8,030 nt of DNA from REEB506 sp040381035 (GCA_040381035.1 JBEIHY010000126.1:1-8030), one strand, 5' to 3'. Shown: positions 1 to 6,086, counted from the first letter of the stretch. Numbers and translations: made by a program. The notes: a model not told the origin generated them from the sequence alone.

Positions 1-73
1 CTGTGTCCAGCGACCGGGAAATCCGCCTGCAGACCACCAAAACGGCACAAAATCGGCGCTCAGCACCCGACTT

Positions 74-105
74 TTGCGACCGGCTGACGTGAAACTCTGT
101 ATAGA
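74..105 (+). promoter_or_regulatory. Weak possible promoter upstream of the dehalogenase-like gene
   Basis: A TTGCGA at 74-79 and a TATAGA at 100-105 resemble -35 and -10 boxes, but the 20-base spacer is longer than the usual 16-18. Transcription from here would give a leader of about 150 bases before the ATG at 259, containing the hairpins at 143-222. This is a guess from consensus only. All three plus frames from the window edge reach a stop by about base 113, so any upstream gene on this strand ends before or within this stretch. Confidence 0.2.
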
Positions 106-142
106 GCGCTAGAATGGATGCTTCTGCAGACTTTCCCTGAGG

Positions 143-222
143 CGCTTGGTTTCTACCCCTTTCCTTGAACCGAGCGGGGGAGAAGCGAAGGCCATCCCCT
201 TTGCCTGAAATGGAAGGCAAAG
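143..222 (+). other. Two consecutive hairpins in the leader of the dehalogenase-like gene
   Basis: The first hairpin pairs 143-152 with 167-176 (eight Watson-Crick and two G-T pairs, 14-base pyrimidine-rich loop). The second is a perfect 8-bp stem pairing CTTTGCCT (199-206) with AGGCAAAG (215-222) around an 8-base loop. Neither is followed by a T-run on either strand, so they do not look like intrinsic terminators. They end 36 bases before the ATG at 259. They may be RNA structure in the leader, or chance pairing in GC-rich DNA. Confidence 0.3.
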
Positions 223-258
223 TGCACAACGCCGCCTTGAAGAGAAAGCCGAACGCAG

Positions 259-1134
259 ATGACCCATTTCCCGACAATCCCCGGTTTCCTGTATCGCCGT
301 ATTGAGGCCAATGGCGTGACCCTGAACGTTGCGCTGGGCGGTTCTGGCGCGCCATTGCTGTTGCTGCACGGCGCGCCGCAAAACCACTTGATGTGGCGCA
401 AAATTGCCCCGCGTTTGGCGGAAAAGTTCACGGTCATCGCGCCCGATCTGCGCGGCTATGGCCAGTCCGACAAACCCGAAGGCGGTGGCGATCACAGCGC
501 TTACGCCAAAGCGACGATGGCGCGCGACAATTTGGCTTTGATGCAGGCGCTGGGATACACGCGCTTTCATCTTTGTGGCCACGATCGCGGGGCGCGGGTG
601 GCGCGCCGGCTGGCGAAGGATTTTCCCGATGCCGTCGAGCGGCTGGCGATCCTCGATATCGCACCGACCGCCCATATCTATAACAACCTGACACTGCCGG
701 TGGCGCGCAATCTGTGGCATTGGTTTGCACTGATCCAGCCGGCGCCGGTGCCCGAACTGCTGCTGGGGCCGTCGGCGCATGCCTATGTGCATGGCGCTGC
801 GCGGCTCATTCCAGGGACTGACGATGCGGTTGCCGCCGCCTATGCCGCCGGCAGCGGGACGGCGGAAGGTTTTCACGCCATGTGTGAAGACTATCGCGCT
901 GGCGCCTCTATCGATCTCGATCACGATATCGGCGATGCTGAGATCAAGATCACGGCGCCGACTTTGGTGCTCTTTGGCGCCAAGTCGCCCTCCACCGGAT
1001 TGATCTTCAACATTCCCGCGATCTGGGCTGGTGAAGTGGAAACGCTGAGCTGTCAAGCGCTCGATTGCGGCCACTTCCTGCCGGAAGAAAAACCGGCCGA
1101 GACGGTGGCGGCGCTTGTGGCGCACTTTTCTTGA
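259..1134 (+). CDS. Alpha/beta hydrolase, haloacetate (fluoroacetate) dehalogenase type
   Basis: This 291-residue cytoplasmic alpha/beta-hydrolase matches the fluoroacetate dehalogenase group, whose members replace the halogen of haloacetates with hydroxyl to give glycolate. Visible motifs are the oxyanion region HGAPQ (37-41), DLRGYGQSDKP (63-73), the nucleophile elbow GHDRGAR with Asp109, an acid at Asp133, and the base His272 in GHF. Residues that bind carboxylate and halide in the characterised Rhodopseudomonas enzyme RPA1163 (Asp110, Arg111, Arg114, Asp134, His155, Trp156, Tyr219, His280) have counterparts at Asp109, Arg110, Arg113, Asp133, His154, Trp155, Tyr212 and His272. An Asp nucleophile also occurs in epoxide hydrolases, but the HW pair and the two arginines favour a dehalogenase. 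The ATG at 259 has only a weak, distant AAGAGA upstream; the protein start fits the family. The gene is monocistronic and convergent with the FKBP operon. The natural substrate is unknown. Confidence 0.88.
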   Translation: MTHFPTIPGFLYRRIEANGVTLNVALGGSGAPLLLLHGAPQNHLMWRKIAPRLAEKFTVIAPDLRGYGQSDKPEGGGDHSAYAKATMARDNLALMQALGYTRFHLCGHDRGARVARRLAKDFPDAVERLAILDIAPTAHIYNNLTLPVARNLWHWFALIQPAPVPELLLGPSAHAYVHGAARLIPGTDDAVAAAYAAGSGTAEGFHAMCEDYRAGASIDLDHDIGDAEIKITAPTLVLFGAKSPSTGLIFNIPAIWAGEVETLSCQALDCGHFLPEEKPAETVAALVAHFS

Positions 1135-1155
1135 GGCGGTTCCGCAACGCGGAGC

Positions 1156-1189
1156 CCGCTCAATCGTCCGGGAACGGACGATCGAGCGG
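1156..1189. terminator. Strong hairpin between convergent genes, probable terminator
   Basis: Arms 1156-1170 and 1175-1189 pair at 14 of 15 positions, with one A-C mismatch, around a GGAA (GNRA-type) tetraloop. The hairpin lies between the stop of the hydrolase gene (1134) and the stop of the convergent FKBP gene (1199). On the plus strand a GCGCGG step leads to TTTGTT, a modest T-tract that overlaps the FKBP stop codon. There is no T-run on the minus side, so termination of the FKBP operon here is less certain. Confidence 0.65.
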
Positions 1190-1198
1190 CGCGGTTTG

Positions 1199-1717
1199 TT
1201 AGGGCTGGCTCTTGTTTGACAGAATTTCTAGCCGGAAGATCAGATCGGAATTGGGCGGAATGTCTGCGCCGGCGCCCCGCGGGCCATAGGCGAGATTGGA
1301 CGGCGCATAGATCACCCATTCGTCGCCCGGGCGCATCAGCTGCAAGGCTTCGACCCATGCCGGGATCAGCCGGTTGACGGGAAAAGCAGCGGGCTCATTG
1401 CGGGCATAAGAGCTGTCGAACACCTGGCCGTTGAGCAGCCAGCCTTCGTAATGCACTTCAACCGTATCAGTGGCGCGCGACACCGGGCTCGTCGCTGGGC
1501 CGGCCTTGAGGATGCGGTAGCGCAGGCCGGAAGGGCGGCTCACGACGCCTTTGGCGGCGGCGTCGGGCGCCTGGAACGTCTCGGTATGCGTATTGCGGGC
1601 GGCGGCGGCCATTTTTTCCAGCCTTTCAAGTTTCTGTTGCGGCGTTTCGGGGCGGGCCAGGCTGGCGCAAGCGGTCAGGCTCATCAGGCCAAGCGCAATC
1701 ATCAGTGTTCGGACCAT
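1199..1717 (-). CDS. FKBP-type peptidyl-prolyl cis-trans isomerase, lipoprotein
   Basis: This 172-residue envelope protein should isomerise X-Pro bonds and assist folding of secreted or membrane proteins. The N-terminus is a lipoprotein signal with lipobox LTAC (14-17), lipidated on Cys17. The next residue is Ala, not Asp, which by the E. coli Lol rule favours the outer membrane. A short charged linker (about 25-60) precedes a single FKBP domain (about 62-167) containing VHYEG, VFDSSY, LIPAWVEALQLMRPGDEW, NLAYG and LIFRLEIL. Active-site equivalents of FKBP12 are Tyr90, Phe100, Asp101, Phe112, Ile118, Trp121, Tyr144 and Phe161, so catalysis looks intact. It is last in the operon and a diverged paralogue of the gene just upstream. 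The start is set by the lipobox and by GAGG (1723-1726), five bases before the ATG and overlapping the upstream stop codon, which suggests translational coupling. Confidence 0.92.
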   Translation of the reverse strand: MVRTLMIALGLMSLTACASLARPETPQQKLERLEKMAAAARNTHTETFQAPDAAAKGVVSRPSGLRYRILKAGPATSPVSRATDTVEVHYEGWLLNGQVFDSSYARNEPAAFPVNRLIPAWVEALQLMRPGDEWVIYAPSNLAYGPRGAGADIPPNSDLIFRLEILSNKSQP

Positions 1718-1724
1718 GTTTGCC

Positions 1725-2276
1725 TCACTTCGCGGCGGGGCTGACGAGGCGGCCTTGCGCGTCCTTGAAACTGAGCAGTTCGACGCGGAAAATCAGCGCT
1801 TGGTTCGGCCCGATGCTGGGCGGGGCCTTGGCACCATAGGCCAGTTCGGCGGGAATGAAGAACTGGAACTCCTCGCCGGGGCGCATCAATTGCAGCCCTT
1901 CGGTCCAGCCTGGAATGACGGCGTTGAGTGGAAATTCCACCGGCTCGCCGCGCTTGTAGGAGCTGTCGAAAATCTGGCCGTCGATGCGCTTGCCTTCATA
2001 GTTCACTTTGACTTCCGTGGTCGGGCCGGGGCGGGGGCCATCGCCCGGCGCGGCGCGCACCACCTTGTATTGCAGGCCACTCGGCGTGACCTTGACGCCT
2101 ACAGCAGCCTTGTTGGCCTCAAGAAATTTCGCCGAGGCCGCGGCGGCGGCTTCAAACTCCGCCGTGCGTGCGGCTTCTTGCTTTTTCAGTTCTTCCATCA
2201 CGGTTTGGCCCTGGGGACTGCAGGCGGCGAGTAGGGCCAACGCGACGAGCGCGAAGCCGGCATGAAGCGGGCGCAT
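1725..2276 (-). CDS. FKBP-type peptidyl-prolyl cis-trans isomerase, lipoprotein (second copy)
   Basis: This 183-residue lipoprotein is a prolyl isomerase of the bacterial envelope. The signal ends in lipobox LAAC (16-19), with lipidation at Cys19 followed by Ser, consistent with outer-membrane sorting. An Ala/Glu/Lys-rich helical stretch (about 25-58) acts as a linker, then an FKBP domain (about 64-170) carries VNYEG, IFDSSY, VIPGWTEGLQLMRPGEEF, ELAYG and LIFRVELL. Binding-pocket equivalents are Tyr93, Phe103, Asp104, Phe115, Val120, Ile121, Trp124, Tyr147 and Phe163. The domain is closer to consensus than that of the downstream paralogue (IPGW here, IPAW there). A GGAG formed by the last codons of the GST gene (2284-2287) lies seven bases before the ATG, so translation is probably coupled to GST. 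Eight bases or fewer separate it from each neighbour. Client proteins are unknown. Confidence 0.93.
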   Translation of the reverse strand: MRPLHAGFALVALALLAACSPQGQTVMEELKKQEAARTAEFEAAAAASAKFLEANKAAVGVKVTPSGLQYKVVRAAPGDGPRPGPTTEVKVNYEGKRIDGQIFDSSYKRGEPVEFPLNAVIPGWTEGLQLMRPGEEFQFFIPAELAYGAKAPPSIGPNQALIFRVELLSFKDAQGRLVSPAAK

Positions 2277-2280
2277 CCGA

Positions 2281-2964
2281 TTACTCCATATACAGATTGT
2301 CAGTGACCGGGATGGTCCAGGCTTCGGCGTTGGCCGCGCGCTCCCAGGCTTGGAAAGCGGCGTCGGCGAAGATGGTGGCGCAATAGGCCTGGCTCACCGC
2401 GTTGAGTGCGACGCCATAGGTGCGAAACCGGGTTGCGACGGGCGCAAACATTGCATCGACAATACCGCGCCGGCCAAACAGATAGGGCCCGTCGGCGCCA
2501 AAGCGGGCGCGCAGATCGGCCCACAATTCCTGCACGCGCGCGATGTCGCCCTGGGTGTCTTCCGGCCAGGGTTTGGCCACTGTGGCGCGGCGGCGGATAT
2601 TCATGCTGAGATCGCGCCGCAGGGCCGCGAAACCAGAGTGCATTTCGCAGGCGGCTGCGCGCGCAACCGCGCGGACCAATGGCTCGCCCGGCCAAAGTTG
2701 GCTTGCCGGGCGCTGCTCGGCGGCCCATTCGCAAATGGCCAGGCTGTCCCAGATGGTGGTTCCTTGCCACTCCAGTGCGGGCACTTTGCCCGAAGGGCTG
2801 ACGGCGATGATTTCTGGAGTCGTCGACTTGCCATAGCCCGGCCCGCCGAGCGCGATCACCACTTCTTCAATGTCGAGACCGGCCCATGTCAAAGCCAGCC
2901 ACGGCCGCATCGACCAGGAAGAATAGTTCTTGTTGCCGATATAGAGTTTGGGGCGTGTCGTCAT
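2281..2964 (-). CDS. Glutathione S-transferase family protein
   Basis: This 227-residue protein is a cytosolic GST-fold enzyme that probably conjugates or reduces substrates with glutathione. The thioredoxin-like N-terminal domain (about 5-83) has NYSSWSMRPWL (13-23), where a serine of the SSWS motif is expected to activate glutathione. It also has SPSGKVPAL (56-64), with the cis-proline at Pro62, and WDSLAICEW (72-80), whose Asp-Ser pair binds the gamma-glutamyl group. The helical C-terminal domain follows (about 95-215). The SSWS-type motif resembles zeta or maleylacetoacetate-isomerase-like GSTs, but the substrate cannot be assigned. It is first in the operon with two FKBP lipoproteins: its stop is four bases before the next start and its last codons supply that gene's ribosome-binding site. 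No good Shine-Dalgarno precedes its own ATG. A TTGACG (2994-2999, minus) upstream has no convincing -10 partner. Confidence 0.9.
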   Translation of the reverse strand: MTTRPKLYIGNKNYSSWSMRPWLALTWAGLDIEEVVIALGGPGYGKSTTPEIIAVSPSGKVPALEWQGTTIWDSLAICEWAAEQRPASQLWPGEPLVRAVARAAACEMHSGFAALRRDLSMNIRRRATVAKPWPEDTQGDIARVQELWADLRARFGADGPYLFGRRGIVDAMFAPVATRFRTYGVALNAVSQAYCATIFADAAFQAWERAANAEAWTIPVTDNLYME

Positions 2965-3061
2965 GGCTGGGGTGTGCGGGTTTCAGGCGGCAACGTCAAT
3001 CGCCGGCGACTGCTTTTTGAGGCGGCCCATCTCGGCGTTGCGCCAGCGTGCGGCATGCAGC

Positions 3062-3087
3062 GCGGACGGCCCCAGCGGACGGCCCCA
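3062..3087. repeat. Perfect 13-bp tandem duplication
   Basis: GCGGACGGCCCCA occurs twice in direct succession at 3062-3074 and 3075-3087, followed by a partial GCGG. It lies in the 154-base gap between the CsgG-domain gene and the GST gene. It is probably a slippage duplication in non-coding DNA; no protein-binding role is evident. Confidence 0.75.
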
Positions 3088-3099
3088 GCGGCCGCCCGC

Positions 3100-3120
3100 A
3101 AAAGCCACGCCGATTGGCTT
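3100..3120 (-). terminator. Small hairpin with T-run at the end of the CsgG-domain gene
   Basis: On the minus strand AAGCCA (3120-3115) and TGGCTT (3107-3102) form a 6-bp stem with a 7-base loop. Two further T residues make a run of four T before a G. It begins inside the stop codon of the CsgG-domain gene. The stem is short, so this is at best a weak intrinsic terminator, and some read-through into the GST operon is possible. Confidence 0.35.
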
Positions 3121-4066
3121 ATTTCTTCGGCGCAAGTTTATCGTTGGCGACCCAGCCGGTATTGCCGTTTTCGTCTTCCACTTCCCACCACAGGCCTTCC
3201 TTGGCGCCGAGCGGATAAACGATGTCACCGCCCTGCAATGTCCGCACAGTCGTGCTGGATGCAGCCGGGGAGCGCTTCAATTCAAGCGGGCCGCCGCGCA
3301 CCACAAAACTTTGCTTGGGGGCCTCGGCTGCGGCATTGCCCGACAGGCCGCCCAATTGGTCGACGATCTGGCGATAACCATCCAGAAAAGACAGCGCGAT
3401 CGCCTTGCCGGCATTGGTGTTCTCATAAGCCCCGCCGCCAAGGCCGCCGCCGCCGAGCAGCCCGCCCAGGCCAAAACTGATATCGCTCTTGCTCGCCGAG
3501 CCTTCGACCACTGCTTCGGTTTCAGACGTGCGGACATTGACCAACGACAGCACGGTTTGGGCCTCCACGCGCTGGGTGCGGATGCCGCCGAGCACCGCGC
3601 CGGCGCGCCCGCCGACTAGCCCGCCGAGCGCCCCGCCAATCGCAGAGCCGCCGGCATTGGAATTGGCCGTGGAAACGTCCGCGACCAGCACATAATCGGC
3701 CGCTTTCACTTGCCCGCCGCCGACATTGGAGCCGCGCTGCAGATCCCCGCCGGCGGCGCGCTGGCGCTCCCGCTCGGCCACGTCCATACCGGCGCCGCGA
3801 TCAACCAGCTTGAAGCAGCCCGAACGTTGGACATAGACCTTCAGCAGTGTCGAGGGCGCGCCGAGATTGTAGGTTGTCCAGCCGCGGCCCTCGCCGTCGG
3901 TCAGAGTGAGCGTGCCGAGCGACTTGGCGCAGCGCGGCACATCGACATTCTTGGTTGAATTGCGCTGGTTATCGACGCGCCGTTCGCCGCTCTGGGCCAG
4001 CGCTGAGGGGGCAGTCAAAACCAAGCCCAGCACGAGCCCCGCCGCCATGTGTCCCGCCTTCATCAT
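3119..4066 (-). CDS. Secreted CsgG-domain protein with C-terminal SH3-like domain
   Basis: This 315-residue exported protein belongs to the CsgG (curli assembly/transport component) superfamily; its actual role is unknown. A signal peptide with a hydrophobic core (about 8-20) ends in ALA-QS, so signal peptidase I should cut after residue 24. There is no lipobox, unlike the E. coli CsgG lipoprotein. The CsgG-like region (about 40-240) contains LKVYVQRSGCFKLVDR, a Met-Asp-Val-Ala-Glu-Arg helix start, and ADYVLVADVS. Two glycine-rich segments (about 138-162 and 198-213) resemble membrane-associating glycine motifs. The tail (about 254-315) resembles a bacterial SH3 domain, with VRGGPLELKRSPA, a Gly-Gly-Asp turn, WWEVEDENGNTGWV and a Lys-rich end. 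GTG at 4069 and ATGs at 4066 and 4063 are all possible starts; AAGGGG lies about six bases before the ATG at 4066. No curli subunit or csgE/F genes are nearby. Confidence 0.82.
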   Translation of the reverse strand: MMKAGHMAAGLVLGLVLTAPSALAQSGERRVDNQRNSTKNVDVPRCAKSLGTLTLTDGEGRGWTTYNLGAPSTLLKVYVQRSGCFKLVDRGAGMDVAERERQRAAGGDLQRGSNVGGGQVKAADYVLVADVSTANSNAGGSAIGGALGGLVGGRAGAVLGGIRTQRVEAQTVLSLVNVRTSETEAVVEGSASKSDISFGLGGLLGGGGLGGGAYENTNAGKAIALSFLDGYRQIVDQLGGLSGNAAAEAPKQSFVVRGGPLELKRSPAASSTTVRTLQGGDIVYPLGAKEGLWWEVEDENGNTGWVANDKLAPKK

Positions 4067-4107
4067 CACTAACCCCTTCGCTGTCGCGCGGCGCTGAAGG
4101 CCGCTAG

Positions 4108-4136
4108 AATGTAATATTGTGTCGCTTTATTGTCAT
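4108..4136 (-). promoter_or_regulatory. Candidate sigma-70 promoter of the CsgG-domain gene
   Basis: On the minus strand ATGACA (4136-4131) and TACATT (4113-4108) are separated by exactly 17 bases, matching the -35 consensus at 5 of 6 positions and the -10 at 4 of 6. The segment is clearly more AT-rich than the flanking genes. It lies about 40 bases upstream of the CsgG-domain start and downstream of the threonine ammonia-lyase stop, so the CsgG-domain gene is probably transcribed on its own. Confidence 0.4.
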
Positions 4137-4171
4137 CGCAGGGCGGAAATAAGGTCAAGCCGGTAACGCGC

Positions 4172-5410
4172 CTAAAGCCGCCGTGGCGGATAGCCGGTGG
4201 CGGCGAGCGCATCGACGATCTCTTGGGTATGCTGGCTGTCGCGGGTTTCGATCAGGATGTCGAACTCCGCGCCCTTGGCCGGCACGTCCAAAGCCAGGCG
4301 GTTATGGGCCACCTCAATGATATTGCCGCCGAGATCGCCGATCATTTTCGAGACCTTGGCGAGCAAGCCGGGGCGGTCGTCGCCGACCAGGCGGAGGCGC
4401 GAGATCCGTCCCTCGCGCACGAGCGCGCGGGTGAGCACAGAGGCAAGCAGCCGGCTGTCGATATTGCCGCCGCACAAGATCAGGCCGACCTTGCGGCCCG
4501 CGAAGCGATGGGGGTGGGCAAGCAGGGCCGCCAGGCCTGCCGCACCCGCGCCTTCGGCAATCGTCTTTTCGACATTACAGAAAAGCGTGATGGCGTGCTC
4601 CAAGTGCGGTTCATCGACCAGCAGCACTTCGCGCACCAGCTTGCGGCAGATCGCCAAAGGCAGGCGGCCGGCCTGCTTCACCGCGATGCCCTCGGCGATG
4701 GTCTGGCCGCCGCATTGCGGGGTTTCGCCGCGCAGCTCGGCATAGAGCGCAGGATACATGCGCGCTTCGACGCCGATGATTTCGATCTCCGGCTTCAGGT
4801 GCTTGGCCGCGATCGCGTTGCCGGAGATCAGCCCGCCGCCGCCGACCGGGATCGCCAGCATGTCGAGATCTGGCGCGTCTTCCAGCATTTCGCGCGCAAT
4901 CGTGCCCTGGCCGGCGATGACGAAGGGATCGTCATAGGGATGCACGAAGGTCAGCCCCTCGCGGTCTTTGACTTGATAAGCATAGGTTGTGGCTTCAGCG
5001 AAGGTCTCGCCGTTGAGCAACACGCGCGCGCCATGCTTGCGGGTATGTTCGACCTTCACGAACGGCGTGCCAAGCGGCATGACAATCGTGCAGGGCATGC
5101 CCAGGCGGGCGGCGTTATAGGCCACACCTTGGGCATGATTGCCGGCCGAGACGGCGATCACGCCGTTGCGGCGTTCGGCGTCCGATAGGCTTAGCAGCTT
5201 GTTCAGCGCGCCGCGTTCTTTGAACGAAGCGGTGAATTGCAAGTTTTCGAACTTGATCCAAACATCCGCGCCGGTGATGTCTGACAGCGTTCGCGAGCGC
5301 CGCATGGGCGTGCGCTCCACTTGGCCGCTGATCCGCGCGGCGGCGGCCTCGATGTTAGCGAAAGTGAGATCGGCGGCGGGGCTTAAGCCCAGGGAAGACG
5401 TATCGGCCAT
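4172..5410 (-). CDS. ilvA: Threonine ammonia-lyase (threonine dehydratase) with ACT domain
   Basis: This 412-residue PLP enzyme deaminates L-threonine to 2-oxobutanoate and ammonia, the entry to isoleucine synthesis or threonine breakdown. The fold-type II core has the PLP lysine Lys64 in SFKERGA (62-68), SAGNHAQG (88-95), the phosphate-binding GGGGLISG (190-197), EGAGAAGLAA (286-295) and CGGNID (313-318). A single ACT domain (about 337-412), starting with LRLVGDDRPGLLAKV, probably binds an amino-acid effector. The one short ACT domain resembles the roughly 400-residue enzymes annotated as ilvA or tdcB in many bacteria rather than the longer E. coli IlvA, so the symbol is provisional. The start at 5410 gives MADTSS and the usual N-terminus; the frame extends upstream to 5629 but that part is Arg/Pro/Cys-rich and overlaps the TetR gene. 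It lies 40 bases after the TetR stop, possibly co-transcribed. No strong terminator follows. Confidence 0.93.
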   Translation of the reverse strand: MADTSSLGLSPAADLTFANIEAAAARISGQVERTPMRRSRTLSDITGADVWIKFENLQFTASFKERGALNKLLSLSDAERRNGVIAVSAGNHAQGVAYNAARLGMPCTIVMPLGTPFVKVEHTRKHGARVLLNGETFAEATTYAYQVKDREGLTFVHPYDDPFVIAGQGTIAREMLEDAPDLDMLAIPVGGGGLISGNAIAAKHLKPEIEIIGVEARMYPALYAELRGETPQCGGQTIAEGIAVKQAGRLPLAICRKLVREVLLVDEPHLEHAITLFCNVEKTIAEGAGAAGLAALLAHPHRFAGRKVGLILCGGNIDSRLLASVLTRALVREGRISRLRLVGDDRPGLLAKVSKMIGDLGGNIIEVAHNRLALDVPAKGAEFDILIETRDSQHTQEIVDALAATGYPPRRL

Positions 5411-5450
5411 GGTGCGGCAAGCCTTAGCCGGCCGCCGCCGCGGCTTCAAC

Positions 5451-6074
5451 TCATCGCTTCGTTGTGGCCGATCGCCGCGCCTCAACGCCGTCCAGCAGAA
5501 GCTCGACCACCGGCCAAAGCTGAGCGGCGGCGGTTTCTGCGTCCTGGCGCGTTTGTAAAGCGTGGCGCAGGCCGTGCGTGAACAACCGATACAGGCTGGT
5601 CGCGGCGGTTTCGCGCAGTTTCGGGTCAAGACGGTCGGCCGGGTCGTCGATGATCGGCTCCAGCACCGCGACCATGCGCTTGCCCGTTGCGGTCATCTTT
5701 TCTTCGATGTCGCCGCCCCAGGTCCAGGAATAGGCCATGGAGCGGCGGACCAAAGCGGCGCGCTCAATGTGCAATTCAAACATCGTCTTGAGCAGCGCCC
5801 GCACACGCTTGCGCCAGCCGAGCCGACTTGGCAGCGCCTTTTCGGCGGCTTCCAGACCGATGAAAATTTCGTTGCGCTCTATTTCCATCAACTCAACGAT
5901 CAAGTCGTTAAGCGTGGCATAGTATTGTAGCAGGCGCCCAGCCGAGATGCCGGCGCCGGCGGCAATTCGCCGGGAGGTAAACCCGCTATCCTCGTCTTGA
6001 GCGATCAACGCCCGCGCTGAAGTGCGAATGCGCGACAGAGTGTCTTGGCGTTGCTTGGCTTTAAGACCGGCCAC
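5451..6074 (-). CDS. TetR-family transcriptional regulator
   Basis: This 207-residue protein is a DNA-binding repressor-type regulator. The N-terminal helix-turn-helix (about 11-57) reads TSRRIAAGAGISAGRLLQYYATLNDLI, typical of TetR proteins, which usually have YYHFxxKxxLI; here YYATLNDLI leads into the linker helix. The C-terminal ligand and dimer domain (about 60-197) is helical. It includes WRKRVRALLKTMFELHIERAALVRR and a tryptophan pair near 117-119, but the ligand cannot be predicted. The start is GTG at 6074, supported by GGAG (6083-6086) eight bases upstream; the next in-frame Met (63) would lose the DNA-binding domain. It is divergent from the M20 peptidase gene, with a palindrome between them, and lies 40 bases upstream of threonine ammonia-lyase. 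It may therefore control either neighbour as well as itself. Confidence 0.88.
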   Translation of the reverse strand: MAGLKAKQRQDTLSRIRTSARALIAQDEDSGFTSRRIAAGAGISAGRLLQYYATLNDLIVELMEIERNEIFIGLEAAEKALPSRLGWRKRVRALLKTMFELHIERAALVRRSMAYSWTWGGDIEEKMTATGKRMVAVLEPIIDDPADRLDPKLRETAATSLYRLFTHGLRHALQTRQDAETAAAQLWPVVELLLDGVEARRSATTKR

Positions 6075-6082
6075 TAGGTATG

Positions 6083-6086
6083 CTCC
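6083..6086 (-). promoter_or_regulatory. Shine-Dalgarno GGAG supporting a GTG start of the TetR gene
   Basis: GGAG on the minus strand ends eight bases before the GTG at 6074-6072. It decides the start, since no ATG upstream of the helix-turn-helix is available in this frame. Confidence 0.6.

Noticed and set aside
1..113. Open frames at the left edge that could be the tail or head of a neighbouring gene
   Set aside because: All three plus frames stop by about base 113 and are too short to recognise. A minus frame leaving the window is open but has no supporting start signal or motif.
109..1125. 338-codon minus-strand frame opposite the hydrolase gene
   Set aside because: The product is Arg/Gln/His-rich with no recognisable domain. 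The plus-strand frame has a complete catalytic signature, so this is an antisense shadow in GC-rich DNA.
2983..3108. Possible 41-codon minus-strand gene starting with GTG, between the CsgG-domain and GST genes
   Set aside because: There is no Shine-Dalgarno and no recognisable product, the tandem repeat supplies part of the sequence, and the start lies inside the terminator-like hairpin. Conservation in relatives would be needed to revive it.
2350..3480. 376-codon plus-strand frame
   Set aside because: It runs antisense across the GST gene, the gap and the CsgG-domain gene. Composition is Arg/Cys/Pro-rich and no motif is seen.
4130..5188. 352-codon plus-strand frame
   Set aside because: It is antisense to threonine ammonia-lyase, whose motifs are complete. 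The product resembles the Gln/Asp/Arg/Ala-rich shadows typical of high-GC genes.
5411..5629. Upstream extension of threonine ammonia-lyase by 73 codons
   Set aside because: The extra residues are Arg/Pro/Cys-rich, unlike the family, and overlap the TetR gene in another frame. The ATG at 5410 gives the normal N-terminus.
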